Assembly: GCA_052387095.1 (NCBI GenBank)
Contig: JBQTJN010000018.1
Location: 22,045-86,044 of the forward strand
Length of the DNA: 64,000 nt
Source: JBQTJN01 sp052387095
Lineage (GTDB): Bacteria > Pseudomonadota > Alphaproteobacteria > Micavibrionales > Micavibrionaceae
Direction of reading: 5' to 3'
Part shown: piece after piece, positions 21,210 through 31,273 of the stretch
Position numbering within the stretch: position 1 is the stretch's first letter
How the letters are laid out: each line of letters begins with the position of its first letter
Translations under genes and position numbers: made by a program
Notes under the pieces: generated by a model
Databases searched by the model: none
Seen by the model: the letters and a program-made list of their open reading frames with translations, nothing else
What the model was told of the DNA's origin: nothing

Positions 21210-22661
21210 ATGAGATTTATGCCGTCATTACCCCCGCTTAGACTCGCGGGATTGCTTGCGATTGCGGCAATCTCGCTATTCGTCGTGGCGGCGCCGGTTC
21301 TGGTGTTGGCCGATAAGGGCGATCTGAATTCCCTGACTCCGAAATCCACCACCGAAGCGCCTTTATCCGTGACGCTCGGCAAGGCGGAATTGATCAACCT
21401 GCCCGGCGATATTTCCGACGTGCTTGTCGCCGATCCGTCCGTGGTTGATGTGCAGGCGCTGCAATCCAACCGCCTTTATGTTGTTGGTCTCAATGTCGGT
21501 GATACCAATCTTATCGCGGTCGACGGTCAGGGCAATGTCATCAAGCGCATCGACATCCATGTGCATTACGACATGCAGGCGATCCAGGCTTTGGTCAATG
21601 AACTTTTCCCGAATGAAAAAAACATCAAGGTTGGTTCAATCCATGGACAGATTTTGCTGAGCGGTAAAGTTTCAACGCCCGACGTGGCCGCAAAGGTAGC
21701 AAGCCTTATCGGCAGCTATGTCAGCGACCTTCAGGATGGCGGCAATCAGCCCGCGGATAGCCTGATATCCAATATGCTCGAAGTTGACGGCGAGCAGCAG
21801 GTTACACTGCAGGTTAAGATCGTCGAGGCGCGCCGCAACCTCGTCAAGGAACTGGGCATTGAAACCAACCTGAATAGCACCGCCGGCGTGACCTCGGGCG
21901 ATACGGGCTTTGGCTTGCGGCCGAGCACGGGCACGGCGCTCAATAACGCCGCTGTCGGTGTGCTGCAGGTCTTCCAGGTCACGGGGATTGATGAGATCCG
22001 TGATATCAACCTGTTCATCAACGCGCTCGAGGATGAAAACCTGGCGCAGGTCCTGGCCGAACCAAACCTGACCGCAGTCTCCGGCGAGGAGGCCGGGTTT
22101 CTTGCCGGCGGTGAAACGCCGATCCCGTCCGGTCTCGACCAGTTGGGGAATATCGTGATCGAATTCCGTCAGTTCGGCGTGTCTTTGAATTTCCGCCCGA
22201 TCGTCATGTCGGATGACCGCATCAGCCTGCAGATGAGCACGGAAGTCTCCTCGATCAATTTCGACAACGCACTCCCGGCCGGTGACATTCAGGTGCCGGG
22301 CTTCGATGTGCGCCGCGCCTCGACAACCGTGGAGCTGCCGAGCGGCCGCAGCATCATGATCGCAGGCCTTCTTCAATCCTCTGCTGCCAAGGGCCTGAAC
22401 GCCATCCCCGGAATCAAGAATACGCCTGTATTAGGCGACCTCATTTCATCGCGCAGTTTCCAGCGTGATGAGACCGAACTGGTCGTCATCATCACGCCGT
22501 ACATTGTGAAACCCTATAAGGAAACGGAGCGCGCAGTTGTGCACCGCGGCGGCAACAATCACCTCGCGAAAATTTTTGCCCGCACCATGCGCAAGCATTA
22601 CGCCATCAAGGATGAAGACATCTTCGATGATGACGAACGCTACGGATACATACTGGAGTAG
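21210..22661 (+). CDS. cpaC: Tad pilus secretin CpaC/RcpA
   Basis: The product has a signal peptide, a pilus secretin N-domain (LGKAELINLPGDISDVLVADPSVVDVQ...NVGDTNLIAVDGQG), a BON-like middle part, and the secretin core (VTLQVKIVEARRNLVKELGIE, VLAEPNLTAVSGEEAGFLAGGETPIP, then the terminal beta-lip ELVVIITPYIVKP). It forms the outer-membrane ring through which the Flp pilus leaves. The ATG at 21210 is used; a TTG precedes it directly. Confidence 0.95.
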   Translation: MRFMPSLPPLRLAGLLAIAAISLFVVAAPVLVLADKGDLNSLTPKSTTEAPLSVTLGKAELINLPGDISDVLVADPSVVDVQALQSNRLYVVGLNVGDTNLIAVDGQGNVIKRIDIHVHYDMQAIQALVNELFPNEKNIKVGSIHGQILLSGKVSTPDVAAKVASLIGSYVSDLQDGGNQPADSLISNMLEVDGEQQVTLQVKIVEARRNLVKELGIETNLNSTAGVTSGDTGFGLRPSTGTALNNAAVGVLQVFQVTGIDEIRDINLFINALEDENLAQVLAEPNLTAVSGEEAGFLAGGETPIPSGLDQLGNIVIEFRQFGVSLNFRPIVMSDDRISLQMSTEVSSINFDNALPAGDIQVPGFDVRRASTTVELPSGRSIMIAGLLQSSAAKGLNAIPGIKNTPVLGDLISSRSFQRDETELVVIITPYIVKPYKETERAVVHRGGNNHLAKIFARTMRKHYAIKDEDIFDDDERYGYILE

Positions 22662-22663
22662 GA

Positions 22664-23317
22664 ATGATGCAGAGATTTTCATTTTATTTTCTGATCGGCG
22701 CAATGACACCGGCTTTTATGCCGCTCACCGCCTGCGATTTGTATGAAGAGCCCCTTGTCACCGATAAGCGGATAGAGGTGCAACAGGAACAATTCTCCGA
22801 ACAGGTGTCTGTATCGGAAGCCGATGATCAGTATCTGGCCGGGCTGGCGGAAAATTTTTCCCGCGGCGACAGTGAGTCCATGCAGATCAGCGTGACCTAT
22901 GACCCGCGCGGGACCGCATCCCCTCCCGTGCGCGCCAACAATGAGCTGTTACGGATTAAAAACACGCTCATGAAAAAAGGCGTACAAAATATCGCAGCCA
23001 ATAGTCTGCCCGTGCAGGGCCAGGGCAACGAAATGAACCTGCTGGTCACATACGATGAATACGTCGCGCTCCCGCCCAAAGACTGCAAGACGATGGATGG
23101 TTTTGAAAACCGCGCGCTCACGCTCGACAGCTCGTATAAACAGGGCTGCACGGTTGAGACCGTTTTCTCGCGCCAGGTGGCCCATCCCAAAGACCTCGCA
23201 GGCGATCGTGAATTGCCGGAGTCCACGGAGGGCCGCCGCGCCGCCAATATCGGCGAGCGCTACCGTTCAGGCGTTGCCAATCAACCACTTGAGGGAGAAA
23301 GTGCCTCAGGCAACTAA
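22664..23317 (+). CDS. cpaD: CpaD-family pilus assembly lipoprotein
   Basis: A 217-residue lipoprotein (signal ending PLTAC) in the CpaD position. The features DPRGTASPPVRANNELLRIKNTL...NIAANSLPVQG and DYVALPPKDCKTM-like text match CpaD, an outer-membrane lipoprotein that helps place the secretin. The Shine-Dalgarno overlaps the cpaC stop (GGAGTAGGA), and two consecutive ATGs could serve as starts. Confidence 0.85.
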   Translation: MMQRFSFYFLIGAMTPAFMPLTACDLYEEPLVTDKRIEVQQEQFSEQVSVSEADDQYLAGLAENFSRGDSESMQISVTYDPRGTASPPVRANNELLRIKNTLMKKGVQNIAANSLPVQGQGNEMNLLVTYDEYVALPPKDCKTMDGFENRALTLDSSYKQGCTVETVFSRQVAHPKDLAGDRELPESTEGRRAANIGERYRSGVANQPLEGESASGN

Positions 23318-23378
23318 CGATTTATTAGCCTTTTATAATGTATAATGGCATGTCTCACACAATGCGAATCAGGACCCG

Positions 23379-24635
23379 ATGAGTGACCCCGGCACAACAG
23401 GCACAAGCATTCTTCTTCCTCCCGCCGCAGTGGAGGTGTATTCGCACGACCCGGCAACGCTTGAAGCGGCGCGCAATCTTGCGCAGGACTGGCGTTTCGC
23501 CCGCGTAAGCCTGCAGGTCAGGGAGGGTGATGTCGACACCGCGATCAATATCTACGCCGAGCACAAATCACCGCAGCTGGTGATTATCCAGACCGATACG
23601 ATCGATGAATCCTTCACCGGAAAACTCGAAAGCCTGGCAACAAATTGCAGCGAGGGCACCTCGGCGATTGTCATCGGCCCTGTCAACGATGTTTATCTCT
23701 ACCGCCGTCTGATCGAAATGGGCGTCAGTGATTATCTTGTGAAGCCCGTCGAAACGCCGGTGTTGGCCGAGGTCATATCAAAAAGCCTGGTCCAGCAGAT
23801 GGAAGTCACAGGCAGCCGCCTCATTGTTTTCATAGGCGCCAAGGGCGGTGCAGGCACCAGCGCGCTTGCGCAGGCCTCGGCCTGGTGCATATCCGACATA
23901 CTGGGCCAAAAAACACTGCTCATGGATGGCGCGGGCGGCGCCTCTGTGCTGAGCGTCGGATTTGGTTTTACACCGTCGACAACGCTGGCGGAAGCAGCGC
24001 GCGCCGCCGCTAACAACGATGAGGACAGCCTCAAGCGCATGCTGTTCAAGGCCGGTGACAGACTGAGCGTGCTGGCCAGCGGCGGCGAAATCATGCTGGA
24101 GAACGCTATCACGCCCGAACAATTTGAAAGACTCGTCGACACGCTGATGGTCAAGTACCCGGTCATCATCGCCGACATGTCCAATGCGGCGCCGGAGCTC
24201 AAGAAAATTATTATCGGCAAGGCCGCCAGCATCATCGTCGTATCGACGCCGCACCTGCCGTCTCTGCGTCTCGCGCGCGCGCTCATCCACGAAATAAAAG
24301 ATATGCGCGGCGGTGAAGATAAAAACATCGAATTCATCGTGAACATGCAGGGCATGGCCGCAAAGAACGAGGTGCCGCGCAAGGATATTGAAAAGGCCAT
24401 GGATTTTGTCATTGCGGCGTCCGTGCCCTTCGCACCGAAAGCATTTATCGAAAGCGAAAGCGAAGGTAAAAAATTTCTATCCTCAAAAGAAGGTGAAGAT
24501 ATTGCCCGTGCGCATATTCTGCCACTCTTCAGTACAAAATTTTCAGCCGGCTCAACGTTGAAGGAAGCCGCTGCAGGCAAAAACAAGGCCGATTTGCTCG
24601 GAAGCTTCCTCGGCAAGTTTAAGGCAAAGGAATAA
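23379..24635 (+). CDS. cpaE: CpaE/TadZ pilus localisation ATPase
   Basis: A degenerate receiver-like N-terminal domain (VEVYSHDPATLEAARNLAQDWRFARV...LVIIQTDT...YRRLIEMGVSDYLVKP) is followed by a ParA/MinD-like ATPase with the deviant Walker A GAKGGAGTSALAQ. CpaE/TadZ sits at the cell pole and recruits the other Tad proteins. Length (418) and position between cpaD and cpaF are normal. Confidence 0.93.
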   Translation: MSDPGTTGTSILLPPAAVEVYSHDPATLEAARNLAQDWRFARVSLQVREGDVDTAINIYAEHKSPQLVIIQTDTIDESFTGKLESLATNCSEGTSAIVIGPVNDVYLYRRLIEMGVSDYLVKPVETPVLAEVISKSLVQQMEVTGSRLIVFIGAKGGAGTSALAQASAWCISDILGQKTLLMDGAGGASVLSVGFGFTPSTTLAEAARAAANNDEDSLKRMLFKAGDRLSVLASGGEIMLENAITPEQFERLVDTLMVKYPVIIADMSNAAPELKKIIIGKAASIIVVSTPHLPSLRLARALIHEIKDMRGGEDKNIEFIVNMQGMAAKNEVPRKDIEKAMDFVIAASVPFAPKAFIESESEGKKFLSSKEGEDIARAHILPLFSTKFSAGSTLKEAAAGKNKADLLGSFLGKFKAKE

Positions 24636-24644
24636 AACAGGCTT

Positions 24645-26141
24645 ATGTTCGGCAAAAAAGGCGAAAACACCACCGCACCATCAAAACCGGCGCAGCCGCC
24701 AGCCGCAGAAAAAAAACCTGCCGAAAATACTGAAAAGAAAGACGTCGCGGCGGGCGTAGAGCCCGTTCTCGAAAAAAAAGTAGAGCTTAAGGTCGAAAAA
24801 GACCCTTTCAAGAACGAACTTGAAGAAAACAAGGGCGAGATCGTCCACGAAAAAGTTGATTCAATCACCATTCAGCGTCTGCAACGTGCCCGCAACCGCA
24901 TCTGGCTGGATTTGCGCGACGGGATTGATCTCAAGGCGCTGGCGCGCATGGACGGCAAGGCTGCGCGTGAAGAAGTTTATTCCGCCGTGCAGGAAATTGC
25001 CCGTTTCCGCAATCTCGATCTGACGCCGGCGGAACTTCAGAGTATTTCCAAGGAATGCGCCGACGATATGCTGGGTTTCGGTCCGCTCGAGGAACTTCTG
25101 GAGCGTGATGACATCGCTGATATCATGATCAACGGCCCTGAAACCGTCTACATCGAAGCCAAGGGCAAGATCACACGCAGCCACATCAAATTTCGCGATA
25201 ACCAGCATTTAACAACCATCTGTCAGCGTATCGTCGGCGCCATCGGCCGGCGCGTCGATGAATCCTCGCCGATTTGCGACGCGCGTCTCCCGGATGGTAG
25301 CCGTGTCAACGTCATCATACCGCCGCTGGCTGTCGATGGATCCTGCATGACCATCCGGAAATTCACCAAGGAAAAACTTACGCTGGAAAAACTTGTCGGT
25401 TTCGGCTCGATGACGCCGAGTTGCGCCAAGCTGATCATGGCGATCGGTCGCTCGCGCGTGAATGTCCTGGTCTCCGGCGGTACCGGTTCCGGTAAAACCA
25501 CCATGCTCAACTGCCTGACATTTTATATCGAGCAGGGCGAGCGCATCATCACCTGCGAAGATGCCTGCGAACTGCAGCTGCAACAGCCGCACGTTGTCCG
25601 CCTGGAAACACGGCCGCCCAACCTCGAGGGCGTCGGCGAAGTGACGATGCGCGATCTTGTTAAAAACTGCCTGCGGATGCGCCCGGAACGCATCATCGTA
25701 GGCGAGGTGCGCGGCCCCGAAGCCTTCGACTTGCTGCAGGCGATGAATACAGGCCATGACGGCTCGATGGGCACCGTCCACGCCAATAACCCGCGCGAGG
25801 CCATCTCGCGGATGGAGAATATGATCGCTATGGGCGGACTCAATCTGCCAAGCGCCGCCGTGCGTGAACAGATCGCCTCCGCCGTCAACGTCATTATACA
25901 AGTGCAGCGCCTCCGCGACGGCTCCCGCCGCACCACGCATGTCAGCGAGATCACCGGCATGGAAGGCGATGTTGTTACGATGCAGGATCTGTTCGTTCTG
26001 GATATTACCGGTGAGGATGCCAGCGGCAAGCTGATCACCAAGCACCGTTCGACCGGCCTGCGCCCCAAATTCTACGACAAGGCGCGCCAGTATGGCTGTG
26101 AAAAACTCGTCCTCGAAGCGATGGAAGAGGCCTTCGGCTGA
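24645..26141 (+). CDS. cpaF: Tad secretion ATPase CpaF/TadA
   Basis: The 498-residue protein begins with a Lys/Pro/Glu-rich tail, then the GspE/VirB11-type ATPase: [21 protein letters not shown], Walker [21 protein letters not shown], and [28 protein letters not shown] with the His box. CpaF energises pilus extension and retraction. Its TGA overlaps the tadB ATG (TGATG). Confidence 0.96.
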   Translation: MFGKKGENTTAPSKPAQPPAAEKKPAENTEKKDVAAGVEPVLEKKVELKVEKDPFKNELEENKGEIVHEKVDSITIQRLQRARNRIWLDLRDGIDLKALARMDGKAAREEVYSAVQEIARFRNLDLTPAELQSISKECADDMLGFGPLEELLERDDIADIMINGPETVYIEAKGKITRSHIKFRDNQHLTTICQRIVGAIGRRVDESSPICDARLPDGSRVNVIIPPLAVDGSCMTIRKFTKEKLTLEKLVGFGSMTPSCAKLIMAIGRSRVNVLVSGGTGSGKTTMLNCLTFYIEQGERIITCEDACELQLQQPHVVRLETRPPNLEGVGEVTMRDLVKNCLRMRPERIIVGEVRGPEAFDLLQAMNTGHDGSMGTVHANNPREAISRMENMIAMGGLNLPSAAVREQIASAVNVIIQVQRLRDGSRRTTHVSEITGMEGDVVTMQDLFVLDITGEDASGKLITKHRSTGLRPKFYDKARQYGCEKLVLEAMEEAFG

Positions 26142-27130
26142 TGGGCGCCCTGCAAATCATCTTGGTCGCCCTCATTTTTCTGAGCGTTGTCGGCGTCGGC
26201 ATTGCCTATATAATCAACGCTGAAAGCGCCCGCCGTAAACGCTACGCCCAGGTCATCCAGGGGCACTCCGCTTTCAACCTGAAAGTCAAAGGCTCCGCGC
26301 GCGAAGAACAGGATAAGCGCCGCGCCGAGATTGCCAAAAAACTTAAAGAAACCCGCGAAGGTGATAGCAAGGCCAAGAAAAAAAGCCGCGCGCCTGTTTC
26401 TCTCATGATCGAACAGGCGGGCTTGAAGGCCTCGGTCAAAAAATTCTGGATTCTGTCCTTTGCTTCCATGATTGTTTTCACGTTCATAGCCAAAATGATG
26501 GGGCAGCCCATGCTCGTCGTGCTTTTTGTGGGTGTCGTCGGCCTGCTCGGTTTTCCACGCTATGTTTTGAAAAATATGGCCAAGCGCCGCCAGAAAAAAT
26601 TTCTTCACGATTTCGCCGACGGACTTGAGGGCATGATCCGTCTGATTAAGGCCGGGATGCCGATCTCCGAAGCCATAGCCATGGTGGCGCGTGAATTCGG
26701 CGGTCCGCTTGGCGAAGAGATGAGTCGTATCTACGACAAGCAGAAAATCGGTATCCCGCTGCACGAGGCCGCGCTCGAAAGCACGCGCCGCATGCCGCTG
26801 CCGGAAATGCGCATGTTTGCCACTGGCCTGGCCATTCAGGCACAGACAGGCTCCAGCCTTTCGGAAGTTTTGCAAAACCTCGCGGGCGTCATACGCGCGC
26901 GTTTCAAATTGCGTCGCAAGATCAAGGCACTTTCATCCGAAGCAATCGCCTCTGCCGGCATCATCGGCGCATTGCCGAACGTTGTCGCCAGCGGCCTTTA
27001 TTTTGTCAATTACGAATATATCAGTGTCTTGTTCACGACGCCGACCGGCAATATGCTGCTCGGAATCGCTGTGGGCATGATGGTGCTGGGATGCCTGGTT
27101 ATGAAAGCCATGATTAATTTTAAAATTTAG
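26141..27130 (+). CDS. tadB: Tad inner-membrane platform protein TadB
   Basis: A 329-residue membrane protein with an N-terminal helix, a basic cytoplasmic stretch, two central helices, a T2SSF cytoplasmic domain (DFADGLEGMIRLIKAGMPISEAIAMVAREFGGPLGEEM) and a C-terminal helix pair. TadB and TadC together form the platform on which CpaF works. Translation is coupled to cpaF. Confidence 0.93.
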   Translation: MGALQIILVALIFLSVVGVGIAYIINAESARRKRYAQVIQGHSAFNLKVKGSAREEQDKRRAEIAKKLKETREGDSKAKKKSRAPVSLMIEQAGLKASVKKFWILSFASMIVFTFIAKMMGQPMLVVLFVGVVGLLGFPRYVLKNMAKRRQKKFLHDFADGLEGMIRLIKAGMPISEAIAMVAREFGGPLGEEMSRIYDKQKIGIPLHEAALESTRRMPLPEMRMFATGLAIQAQTGSSLSEVLQNLAGVIRARFKLRRKIKALSSEAIASAGIIGALPNVVASGLYFVNYEYISVLFTTPTGNMLLGIAVGMMVLGCLVMKAMINFKI

Positions 27131-27142
27131 ATCGGGAAAAAC

Positions 27143-28102
27143 ATGTCACAGGAACTTCTTATAACATTCGGCGCCGCTCTCCTCGCGGCCCTGTCCTTTG
27201 CCGCGTTTGCCCTGCCGTTTCTGCAACGCAGCGACAAAAAAGACCGCTTCCGCGCCGTCATCGAAAAACGCCGCAAGGCCCTGTTCGAAGCCACGCGCGA
27301 CGGCACACTCGGTAAGGTCGGTTCTGCCGACGCCGGCATGTCCGCCAAGGACTCTATGGTTATGTTTTACCGGATTCAGAAATTCGCCGGCGATATGGGC
27401 GAAAGCGCGCGCGACAAATTGCTGCAGGCTGGAATCCGCAATCCCAGCGCGCCGTTTAAATTCCTCGTCGCGCAGTTGGTGGTGCCGGTTTTCCTGTGCT
27501 CGATCGCCATGATGCTCATTATGGGCAGCGACAAGCCGCTCTCCAACCTGATGACGCTTTTGATTTTGGCAGGCGCTGCCGGGATCGGTTACAAGCTGCC
27601 GGACATTATCATCAAAAACAAGGCGCAGAAACGGCAGAAGGAAATCCAGCTGACATTTCCGGATTCGCTCGACATGATGCTCATCTGCGTGCAAGGCGGT
27701 ATCGGCCTCGAGCAGACGGTCGATCGCGTCGCGCACGAGGTGGGGGAGGTTTCGGCGACATTAGCAGAAGAACTGGGAATTTTAAGCGCGGAAATGGCTA
27801 TGCTGAATGACCGCCGCCAGGCTCTGCAGGATTTCGCACGCCGTGTCGGCAGCGGTTCCGCCAAAAGTTTCGCCACAGCGCTGATTCAGGCGGAGCAATA
27901 CGGAACCTCGGTCTCCAAGGCCTTGCGCGTCTTATCGGACGAAATCCGCGAGCAGCGTATGGCGACGGCGGAACAAAAGGCAGCATCCCTGCCGCCGAAA
28001 TTGACCGTACCGATGATTTTATTTTTCCTGCCCGCGCTGTTTATCGTAATCCTCGGCCCCGCAGGCATTAAAGCCGCAGCAGCTGGCTTAGGCGCAAACT
28101 AA
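27143..28102 (+). CDS. tadC: Tad inner-membrane platform protein TadC
   Basis: A 319-residue relative of TadB with the T2SSF domain (FPDSLDMMLICVQGGIGLEQTVDRVAHE...LAEELGILSAEMAMLNDRRQALQDFARRVGSGSAKSFATALIQAEQYGTS is interpreted as the standard TadC core) and membrane helices at both ends. It is the last plus-strand gene of the locus and ends two bases from the tail of the TadD-like gene, which is transcribed towards it. Confidence 0.92.
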   Translation: MSQELLITFGAALLAALSFAAFALPFLQRSDKKDRFRAVIEKRRKALFEATRDGTLGKVGSADAGMSAKDSMVMFYRIQKFAGDMGESARDKLLQAGIRNPSAPFKFLVAQLVVPVFLCSIAMMLIMGSDKPLSNLMTLLILAGAAGIGYKLPDIIIKNKAQKRQKEIQLTFPDSLDMMLICVQGGIGLEQTVDRVAHEVGEVSATLAEELGILSAEMAMLNDRRQALQDFARRVGSGSAKSFATALIQAEQYGTSVSKALRVLSDEIREQRMATAEQKAASLPPKLTVPMILFFLPALFIVILGPAGIKAAAAGLGAN

Positions 28103-28104
28103 AA

Positions 28105-28818
28105 TCAGCGCCTTGGAATAGAGGGCGGTCTCGGCTCAACGCCGCTGGCCGATTGCTTGAGGGCCGTAACGATGCGCAGGTTGCGCTCAACCTCGATACG
28201 GTCCGGCGCAAGTTCCTTGGCCTTGGTCAGCAGTTCAATCGCTTCGTCCAGATGTTCCTGAGCCGCAAGGTTAAGCGCGAGATTGTTCATGATCGGCGTT
28301 GGATCGCCTTCCCAGTTGGCAAGGGCATTGCGGAAAGACTGTTCCGCCTGTTTGTGGTCACCTTCGGCATCAAGGGCGATGCCGGAATAAAGATAGGCTT
28401 TGGCATTTTTGGGGTCCTGACGCAGGGCTTTCGCTGCATATTTCTGCGCGGCTTTGTTGTCGCCCATGGCGAGCTGGATGGCGGCAAATTCGGTTTTGGC
28501 CGCAGCGGGCGAGCCGGCATCATTGGCAAAGGGCGCCAGCACCAGGTCGGCGCGGCTTAGATCATCATTCTCACGCAAGCCTCGCGCATAGGCAGTGGCT
28601 GTGAAGGCATCTGTGCTGTCGCGCTTGTATTCTTTTTCCAGGGTCGAGAGGGAACGGTTGCCGCCGCCGCGGGAGCCCGAGGCGCGCATCGCTCTTTCCA
28701 GCGCGGCATCCTCTGAGGCGACAGAGCCGTCATGTGTGCTTTTCGCGGTCGTGCATCCGGCCAATAAGATGCAGGCGCTGAATCCCATGACTGCAAGAGA
28801 AGAAAATTTTCTGAACAT
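28105..28818 (-). CDS. TadD-like TPR lipoprotein
   Basis: The product starts with a lipoprotein signal (FSACILLAGC) and consists mainly of tetratricopeptide repeats (AYARGLRENDDLSRADLVL, FAAIQLAMGDNKAAQKYAAKAL, AYLYSGIALDAEGDHKQAEQSF, NNLALNLAAQEHLDEAIELLTKAKEL). TadD is the TPR lipoprotein of Tad loci and helps pilus biogenesis. Its convergent position at the end of tadC supports this. The ATG at 28818 places the lipobox correctly; an upstream ATG at 28845 is less likely. Confidence 0.82.
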   Translation of the reverse strand: MFRKFSSLAVMGFSACILLAGCTTAKSTHDGSVASEDAALERAMRASGSRGGGNRSLSTLEKEYKRDSTDAFTATAYARGLRENDDLSRADLVLAPFANDAGSPAAAKTEFAAIQLAMGDNKAAQKYAAKALRQDPKNAKAYLYSGIALDAEGDHKQAEQSFRNALANWEGDPTPIMNNLALNLAAQEHLDEAIELLTKAKELAPDRIEVERNLRIVTALKQSASGVEPRPPSIPRR

Positions 28819-28856
28819 ATTCAATCCATCATATATGTGTAACAAAAATTTTTAAC

Positions 28857-29657
28857 TTAATTTTCCGTGGCGGTATCGGTGTCAGGTTGCTCAGGATCAT
28901 CTCCGTTGCTTTCCGAAGTCTGATCGCCGGCATCGGAATTTTCGTTTTCACTGTCGCTATCGCTATCGCTGCTCACAGCGCCCTGGCCCGAAGCATTCTG
29001 GCTCATCTCTCCGCCCATGATGATTTCATGGCACATATCAGGACAATAGTAAACCTGGGTCGACTGGCAGTTGCTGCCGCTTTCGCCATTGCAACTGCGG
29101 CGTATGCGGACATATTTTTCATGCGGCGCAGCGACGATGACGTGTCTTTGCATAAGAACCCCGCCCTTATTGTCGAGCACGGTGAAATAAGTTGCGCCCG
29201 GTGCCCGCGGAACCAGGATCAGCGTCCTGGAGGTATCTGCAAGGATGCTGAGGTGATTGGGATTGCCGAGAATAACGCTGGCGGCTTCACCGTCGAGACG
29301 GACCAGTTCGGATTTATCAGGCGTGAGTTTAAGCGGCGGGTGCGTCACGCTTTCATCCACGCTTCCATCATCCGGACTGGCGGTTATGATATCGACTACG
29401 CTGCCTTTACCTGCCGAAGTCTGTACAGGTGCGACCGTTTCAGCCGGCGGGGCCGGTGTATCATTAATCTCGGTATTTACAGGAGCGAAACTTGGAGCAT
29501 TGCCGGCGGGTCTTGGTGCAGGTTTGGCCATGACTGGCACTGTGGGAACCGCTGCCCCGGCATCGGGCGTTTTTTGGGCAAACGCGGGCGGTGCCATCAT
29601 ACAGATGACAAAACCACACAGAAACAATCTGTAAAATAAAAATCTGAAAGAAAGCAT
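28857..29657 (-). CDS. secreted protein with pilus/secretin N-domain, Cys cluster and acidic tail
   Basis: A signal peptide (ending APPAFAQ) is followed by a Pro/Ala-rich linker, then a domain of the T2SS/T3SS pilus N-terminal type (LKLTPDKSELVRLDGEAASVILGNPNHLSIL...TLILVPRAPGATYFTVLDNKGG), as found at the start of CpaC. No secretin core follows. Instead there are four cysteines (RRSC...NCQ...YYCPDMC) and a highly acidic Asp/Ser/Glu tail. It stands next to the TadD-like gene and is probably an accessory of the Tad outer-membrane complex. ATG 29657 is preferred because it begins the signal peptide. Confidence 0.72.
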   Translation of the reverse strand: MLSFRFLFYRLFLCGFVICMMAPPAFAQKTPDAGAAVPTVPVMAKPAPRPAGNAPSFAPVNTEINDTPAPPAETVAPVQTSAGKGSVVDIITASPDDGSVDESVTHPPLKLTPDKSELVRLDGEAASVILGNPNHLSILADTSRTLILVPRAPGATYFTVLDNKGGVLMQRHVIVAAPHEKYVRIRRSCNGESGSNCQSTQVYYCPDMCHEIIMGGEMSQNASGQGAVSSDSDSDSENENSDAGDQTSESNGDDPEQPDTDTATEN

Positions 29658-29765
29658 GAAAACCGGTGAAAAGCTGGAGCGAGAGGCGCCCTTGATTATA
29701 CAGGGCCGTCCGGAAAATACCACATTGTTTTATATGATTTAAAGGCAGTTTCTCCCACGGGGCTC

Positions 29766-30134
29766 TTATTCAGGGGTTGCCAGAATTTTTTCGACCTGTT
29801 CGATCAGGTCATTCAGGTGAAAAGGCTTGGAAAGCAGCCTTGCGCTGGGGAGGGGGCTGCGCCCGTCCGCCATCGCCACGCCGGAAAAACCGGTGATGAA
29901 CATGATCCGTAAGGAAGGATTTTTCTTGCTGGCCGTCTGTGCCAGTTCGACCCCGTCCATGCCGGGCATGACAATGTCGCTGAGCAGGAGATCGGTATCG
30001 GGATTTTTCTCAAGCAGCGAAAATGCTTCTAATCCGTCATGGGCGGTGATTACGCTGTGCCCGGCGCGCTCCAGCGCGAGCTTCAGGAACTGGCACATCG
30101 AGCGGTCGTCTTCGGCGATTAGAATTTTAGACAT
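29766..30134 (-). CDS. cpdR: CpdR-like single-domain response regulator
   Basis: A 122-residue receiver domain alone: acidic pocket AEDD, phosphoacceptor Asp in LLLSDIVMPGMDGVELA, and the conserved Thr and Lys in IMFITGFSG and LLSKPFHLNDL. The SKPFHL ending and the overall text are close to Caulobacter CpdR, which controls ClpXP-dependent proteolysis of cell-cycle proteins and is phosphorylated by the CckA-ChpT relay. No output domain is present. Confidence 0.8.
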   Translation of the reverse strand: MSKILIAEDDRSMCQFLKLALERAGHSVITAHDGLEAFSLLEKNPDTDLLLSDIVMPGMDGVELAQTASKKNPSLRIMFITGFSGVAMADGRSPLPSARLLSKPFHLNDLIEQVEKILATPE

Positions 30135-30152
30135 GTGGAAATCTTCCGGGAA

Positions 30153-31202
30153 TCATTTTGAAATCATAACCTGTAACAGCCCTTCTTCAAACTGCTGCGC
30201 GGCCCGTGTCCATGTGTAATGGTTTTTGACATGTGCCGCTCTCTCTTCTGGCGTGCCTACTGCGAATGCGCGTGTGGCGGCCTGTGATAAATTATTATCT
30301 TCCAGTGCACCAAGAGAGGAATCTGTAATAATGTCCTTCGGACCTGTCACATTAAATGCCGCCACCGGCAGCCCGCAGGCCAGCGCTTCGACAATCACCA
30401 TGCCGAATGTGTCCGTGCGCGACGGAAACACGAACAGATCGGCACTGCGATAATGATCTGCCAATTCCTGCCCTGTTTTTTTCCCCGTGAACCGCACATC
30501 CGGATAGCGCTGTACAAAATCTTCCATCAGCGGGCCTTGCCCGACAACCACCTTGGAACCCGCCCACTCCATGTCCAGGAACGCTTTCAGGTTTTTTTCA
30601 ATCGCGATGCGCCCGACATAGAGCGCAACCGGGCCGGCCAGGTCGTTAAAAAGTTTTTTGGACCCCGGGTAAAAAAGATCTGTATCCACGCCGCGTGAGA
30701 AAATATGCATTTTATTTTCAAAATTCCAGTCCTGCAGAATATTTTTCAGCCCCGTTGTCGCCACAAGAATAAGATGGGATGGTTTATGAAACAGGCGGAT
30801 AAGCGCTTTTGATAAAAAGCGCGCGGGTTCCTGCAGGAACTTCAAATACTGCCCGACGCGCTCTGCAATGTAATCAGGGTATTGTGTGTGATACGACGTC
30901 GAAAAGGGAATGCCTTTTTCCTTGCAATACCGCCTCGCGGCCCATCCGAGCGGCCCCTCGGTGGCAATGTGGATGCTATCGGGCGCATAAGCATCAATCA
31001 TGCGCCGCAAGGGGCGGTAGGGAAAAAGCGCCAGCCTGATTTCAGGATAGCCCGGCATGGAAATGCTCCGGACAAAATCGCCCGGCCCGATCACGCGCAC
31101 GGCGTGGCCGCGCGCCTTGAGCTCACCGATAATAAGTTCATAGGTTCTCACGACCCCGTTAACCTGGGGGTGCCAGGCATCCGAGACAATCAGTATTCTC
31201 AT
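30153..31202 (-). CDS. GT4-family glycosyltransferase
   Basis: About 349 residues with a GT-B fold: the N-terminal MRILIVSDAWHPQVNGVVRTYELIIGEL and the C-terminal VALYVGRIAIEKNLKAFLDM, then the sugar-nucleotide site DTFGMVIVEALACGLPVAAFNVTGPKDII (E-x7-E pattern). Homologues of this type transfer glucose or mannose to diacylglycerol or phosphatidylinositol-type acceptors. The acceptor here is unknown. The ATG at 31202 begins the conserved fold; the longer reading from 31301 adds a non-conserved extension overlapping the divergent promoter region. Confidence 0.85.
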   Translation of the reverse strand: MRILIVSDAWHPQVNGVVRTYELIIGELKARGHAVRVIGPGDFVRSISMPGYPEIRLALFPYRPLRRMIDAYAPDSIHIATEGPLGWAARRYCKEKGIPFSTSYHTQYPDYIAERVGQYLKFLQEPARFLSKALIRLFHKPSHLILVATTGLKNILQDWNFENKMHIFSRGVDTDLFYPGSKKLFNDLAGPVALYVGRIAIEKNLKAFLDMEWAGSKVVVGQGPLMEDFVQRYPDVRFTGKKTGQELADHYRSADLFVFPSRTDTFGMVIVEALACGLPVAAFNVTGPKDIITDSSLGALEDNNLSQAATRAFAVGTPEERAAHVKNHYTWTRAAQQFEEGLLQVMISK

Positions 31203-31273
31203 AAACAGGGCTCCGCTCTCATGGACTTTTAAACTACATAATCTTAGACTGGTAAGCAAAGACAGGATGCTCA

